From: Branchiostoma floridae
Lineage: Eukaryota > Chordata > Leptocardii > Amphioxiformes > Branchiostomatidae
Direction: 5' to 3'
NCBI RefSeq assembly: GCF_000003815.2
Contig: NW_023365782.1
Coordinates: 58,855-121,175 of the forward strand
Length of the DNA stretch: 62,321 nucleotides
In this document: piece by piece, positions 58,204-62,321 of the stretch
Position numbering within the stretch: the stretch's first letter is position 1
How the letters are laid out: each line of letters opens with the position of its first letter
The notes under the pieces: model-generated
Database searches by the model: none
The model's input: only the letters and a program-made list of their open reading frames with translations
What the model was told of the DNA's origin: nothing
Translations under genes and position numbers: made by a program

Positions 58204-61200
58204 AGAACCATGAATTTTCTTATTGCCTGTGGCTATCCTTCCTCCCCTGTTCCAACCAAACTTCCTGTGCTCCCTGCCAACTCAAGTAAAACCTTAATCT
58301 GTGTCTGGCAGTATTTAGTAGACTCTTAGAGGTACACCTTATGATATATGCTCTGTAATAAGTACTCATTTTGTTAATAAACTTGTTGAGAAGGTACTGA
58401 CTTGATATCGTCAGTCTTGATTTCTCAATTTTTTACAATGTAAGTCTATGTTCATTTATAATTGCAACCATCTAGTTTTCAGTGTAGTAACATATTAAGT
58501 GATTGACATTTCCTTGATTATTCATTTGTTTCAAAGACTTGGCACTCAGAATTTGGAGAAGTTGTAAATCTAAAGTTTGGATCTAATAGAATCGTTCAAT
58601 ATATGGCATCAAGGTGCTGAAATCTGGCTGCATCAAATTCATGCCAAGTGGTAAACCAGGCAATTGGAGATGGCAGATATCACACCCTTACCCATACTGC
58701 TTTGTGACTAGCAGTGTCACATACAAATAGTACTGAGGTTGTACGGCAACGCTGCAGGCTTGATTTACCCACTGATAACACTTGCAGCTATCTGCCATAT
58801 GAATAAGTGAAAAATATTTAGTTTAAGGCAAGTCTTGGACTGAAATGGAAAAGTGTACACACCACTAACCTTCAACATATCTGGGGCCAGTGAGATGAAT
58901 TCAAATTTATCCCTACCACAACTCCAAATAAAGCATGCATTCCAACAACTAGCTGCACCTTCTTAATTTTGAAAAGTTTAAAAATGCATATTACTTAATT
59001 CAAGAAAATACGGTAGATGAACTTGATACCCTGGATGTATATTTGGGCATCAAGATAAAGTGGTGAAAGTGTTTGAAGAAAGTGGTACCACTGGCACCCT
59101 GCCACCCCACTCCCTGGTGTTTCCTTATCTTAATTATGACTATTTATCAATGATGAGATCTTCCCTGAAGCATGTGGCATTGGATACTGTCAGAGGGTCA
59201 TTTGTCAGAGACCTGTTACAGCCAGAAAACGTTGCAATACTATATAAATGTTTGCAGTGGTTTCTGTTTTAGTGCAGCAGATTCATCATTAAGCAAATAT
59301 GTGTTTCTGATGGATTACAATTACTTCTTAGCTGCAAATTTGTTGTGTCAACTGCTAACTTGATAAACTTTAAAATCTCGATTCCTTTTCTCTCATGAAA
59401 TGATTCCCCTCGCAAAAAATCAATTCACAGCCACTGTGACATTCCTTTCAATCCTAAGATCTTGGAGATCACAACTGCTTAGAAAGAGGCAAGAACCCAT
59501 ATTTGTCACATGGTCCACATTAGGGGTTTCATTATTACAAAACCGTTTTTTTCTTATTGGACCGGTCCAGAAAAAAAAGACCGGATGTTGGACCTATTAG
59601 AAAATGAACAGATCAAATGATCAGGCATTCACACGTTTTGGGGCTTAATGGTCGAGGAAAATAACGAGCGAAGTAGAGTAGAGCCTATAGTCATTTCTAC
59701 AGTCAAGTTTTACAGTCAATAGTAGAGGCAGTTAGCTTTGTAGGATTTTAAAACACCAGTGGGAGTCGGATACTCCACAAAACTGATTTCTTTTTCGGGA
59801 AATGGACCATTGCTTTGAACATCGTCCGTTTACAAGTTCTCACATACTGAACCTGGACCCAACCTTTATTCATGAAACTGCAGAAAAACTGATACGGTGT
59901 TTGATTTGACTTGTCAGGGGTTGAAAAATCAGTCTGATCTTTTGCGTGTGGTTGCGCCACCTAACAGACAATACATTGCTAACATAGTCCTAAGAGCAAG
60001 CGGTCTGGGGGGTGGTCCTGTATTCAGACTGGACCGCCTTGGCCAGTCTACACTGGTCTGCTTCTTCCACCTACCGACCAGCTGCTTATAATGAAGAATA
60101 CTGTATTCAGGTACATTCTTCTAGCTTAGTAATTGAAAAACTGAATATACTGTTATACAAGACGTTAGTGTGTTCCATGTGAAAATATAATGCAGTAACT
60201 GTAGATCTTTGCAAACCAAAGACCTTCCTTAATAATATGCACCATATACAAGGAAACAAAGCCATTTTATTTTCACTTGCCTGCATCTAAATCATGGCCT
60301 AAATACATGTAATGTTTTACAAAAATAAAAGACATCTCATTGGTGGGACAATGAAAATTACAGAATGTACATATAATTTGCAGGCATGATGGAAAATCCT
60401 CCTGCAGAAATAATAAATACCTCCATCCATGTGGTGTTGCCAAAACATGCTGACAGATATGAGCACATTTACTACTGTCAGTCAGTCAGTCTATAAAGAC
60501 TGTGACACGTGACCTGCACAAAAAAATTTATGTATACACAAAAGAAAGAAAGGAGGACATATAATATTACCATGTGTTGTTAAGTTGGTGCATGAACTGC
60601 AATGCTGAAAACTAATTTTTTATTGAAATGTCACATTTTGCTTCAGTCTGTTCAAAATGCTCATTTGATGTCTACTTGAAGATCAATAAAACACAGCCAG
60701 CCAGAGATGCATACATACATACATAACAATGATTGCCAGTATCTGACCAACATTTGAAAATTTCACAGCTAAAAGCTGGAATACCTTTGTTGCTAACTCA
60801 TCATGTCTAAATACCAACCATAGATTTCAGCACAATCTATGCTAATCAACTCTAAGACTTATAATTCCCCTGGATGCCATAATACTGCCACATGAGATAA
60901 AAACATGAACTTCAAGTGGTTTGAAGGGATGTCCAATGCAGCAGAAGCATCTTAGGGAATATACACTTGTTCACGTGTTCAAGATAATCTTGAGAAGGCC
61001 TCTATATTAACGATTTTTTTTATATATGACTGTATTTTGGCACCCGGTGGAATTATGAGAGTTGAAGTTACACGTTAAATGGCTTATACAGCCTGGGGCA
61101 AAAGACAAGCAGCAATGGGCCAGACAATACACATCCAAGAGAACATGACTTGGACATCGACACTGATTTGGACTTCAAGTTGGCAACTTGCAGCCCAGAA

Positions 61201-61502
61201 TATTAACATTACAGTACTGACAACGCCATCCTAAAATCACCAATTCCAAAGACATAGATTAAACCACCTTGCATAAACTATAGACAACTCATAAAACACT
61301 AGTAAGTAATACTGTCATATCTTGTAAGTTATACAACTTTCAGAAGGAATCTTGTACCGACATGTACACATATTTACACACCATTGGCACAAAAACTTCA
61401 GAATCCAGAAAACTGCGATATATCGTTAACATTTTGAAATGGTCTGTCAGTTAAGCACAAATTATAACACTAGTTCATTTTCTAACAAGTAAATTCAATG
61501 GA

Positions 61503-61555
61503 TGGTGGTTTCAACTTGTAATACTTTGAAAAAAATCACAATTTGAAACCACCTT
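61503..61555. repeat. Short foldback 'ggtggtttcaa' (copy 2 of 2)
   Basis: GGTGGTTTCAACTTG and CAATTTGAAACCACC around an AT loop; sibling of 50585-50643. Confidence 0.75.
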
Positions 61556-61690
61556 AAAGTCCACTTAACATCTCTAATTTACTAATAAATGTAGGTGACC
61601 CCACGGAAAAAGATGAACTAGAATTACAGATAGAATCAAAACCAACAACATGGCGGACCAATCCACAACTGTTACATAGCATCATTCAAG

Positions 61691-61880
61691 TACTGCAAAT
61701 GCAAAAGTTTGCGATGATTTGATTTTGCGGTATGGAGAAAATGAAGTATACAAGAGGTTTTGAGTTTGCCGTGAAGCAGCCACAAAGTTTGTGAGGATTT
61801 GACTTTACAGTAGGGAGAAATGAAGTACCGGTATTTGCAGTGGTTTTGAGTTTGCTGTGATGCAACCACTGCAGAAATTT
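61691..61880. mobile_element. Diverged TACTGTAAATGC-family foldback (copy 3)
   Basis: Starts TACTGCAAATGCAAAAGTTTGCG and contains 'ttttgcggtatgg' / 'gtttgccgtgaagcagccac' like the other copies. The right end is degraded. It lies in the 3' UTR of the right-hand gene, only ~15 bases past its stop codon. Confidence 0.6.
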
Positions 61881-61894
61881 CGAACATAGAGTAA

Positions 61895-62072
61895 TCAGCT
61901 GTCATTTTTCTTGCTAAGCACAGCATTTAGCACGGCGTCTAACTTGGACTCAATACGGTTCTGCATGCCTTGCAACTGGTCATCCACCCTTCCCATGATC
62001 CTCTCCTCCATGGAGGACAGATTACCCATAATTCTGTTCTCCATGTCAGCCATCTCATGTTCTGTAACAAAC
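61895..62072 (-). CDS. Last exon of an unrecognised gene, coiled-coil-like C-terminus
   Basis: A TTCTTCCAG acceptor precedes 178 nt ending in TGA at 61895. The peptide of ~58 residues begins FVTEHEMADMENRIMGNL and ends LNAVLSKKNDS. It has regularly spaced hydrophobics (M/I/L) and charged residues with three related 'MexRIMG/MQNRIES' segments, so it is a likely helical coiled coil. A donor (GTAAGG on the minus strand) at 62315-62320 shows the previous exon begins at the last base of the window. I do not recognise the family. Confidence 0.7.
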
Positions 62073-62321
62073 CTGGAAGAACAAAAAGTTGTGAATTCAG
62101 AGAGAAATACTTCAAACTATAACTACTACTACAACAGAAATGTTTGACATTCTGACAATGATGTAATTACGATCCAATACATACAATGTATACAGCAACG
62201 TTTGCATGACAGTACTTTTAAGTACATGTACTTAAAAGTTTGAAGTTATCCAAAAGCAAAAGTAAAAAAAATGGTTGCTGTCAAAATAGAACTGTGCCTG
62301 TATGAGGTTGAAAACCTTACC

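Larger units (their letters stand above)
55799..58381 (+). other. UBE2D 3' UTR (extent uncertain) and intergenic
   Basis: No ORF. The first strong AATAAA on the plus strand with a following GT-rich tail is at 58376-58381, implying a long 3' UTR. An earlier AATAAA within an A-rich stretch near 57798 is an alternative. Contains the foldback elements at 57844 and 58027. Confidence 0.4.
58382..61894. other. Convergent intergenic region, including 3' UTR of the right-hand gene
   Basis: No coding signal. Holds one 'gagatggcagat-tcacacccttacccatac' word at 58663, 'ggaccggtcc' repeats at 59555-60060, a foldback at 61503 and a TACTG-type foldback at 61691. Minus-strand AATAAA signals occur at 60618-60623 and 60266-60271 and could end the right-hand gene. 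Confidence 0.45.

Overview
This is a eukaryotic genomic window with an intron-rich, gene-dense chordate layout. The protein sequences and the repeat types (tRNA-derived SINE, many short foldback elements, a DIRS retrotransposon) best fit a lancelet (amphioxus, Branchiostoma-like). The genus is inferred from memory of protein similarity; no search was run.

Four host genes are recognised and a fifth is cut by the right edge. (1) Huntingtin (HTT), minus strand, start codon at 38255, running left off the window. I reconstruct 35 exons in continuous reading frame plus a partial 36th, about 1,800 of an expected ~3,100 residues. The N-terminus has only two glutamines where humans carry polyglutamine. 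(2) NSRP1, a nuclear speckle splicing regulator, plus strand, two coding exons, 38861-41272. (3) WDR34/DYNC2I2, a dynein-2 intermediate chain with WD40 repeats, minus strand, 16 coding exons including a candidate 9-nt microexon, 42486-53779. (4) A UBE2D-class ubiquitin-conjugating enzyme, plus strand, two exons, 54519-55798, 147 aa. (5) The last exon of an unrecognised coiled-coil-like gene, minus strand, 61895-62072.

Gene order alternates strictly: HTT<- ->NSRP1, WDR34<- ->UBE2D, ?<-. This gives two head-to-head intervals (605 bp and 739 bp between start codons) that probably hold bidirectional promoters, and two tail-to-tail intervals. The genes share no obvious pathway; they are a vesicle/HEAT scaffold, a splicing factor, a ciliary motor chain and an E2 enzyme.

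The main structural feature is inside the introns. At least nine exon edges are locally duplicated, carrying exon sequence together with its acceptor or donor site. They range from one extra copy to a ~14-copy array of a 120-bp unit derived from HTT exon 36. That unit is a multiple of three, so the array is open in the HTT frame and contains about 13 decoy splice acceptors. Intron 31 holds a ~4.9-kb degenerate DIRS-type retrotransposon with both inverted terminal repeats and a clear internal complementary region. Other introns hold a truncated LINE, SINEs, at least eight foldback DNA elements, a possible solo LTR and small satellites. There are three runs of N (700-799, 1109-1208, 11000-11216).

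Exon boundaries come from conceptual splicing by eye (GT/AG plus frame continuity plus remembered human protein sequence). Single-base positions should be treated as good but unverified.
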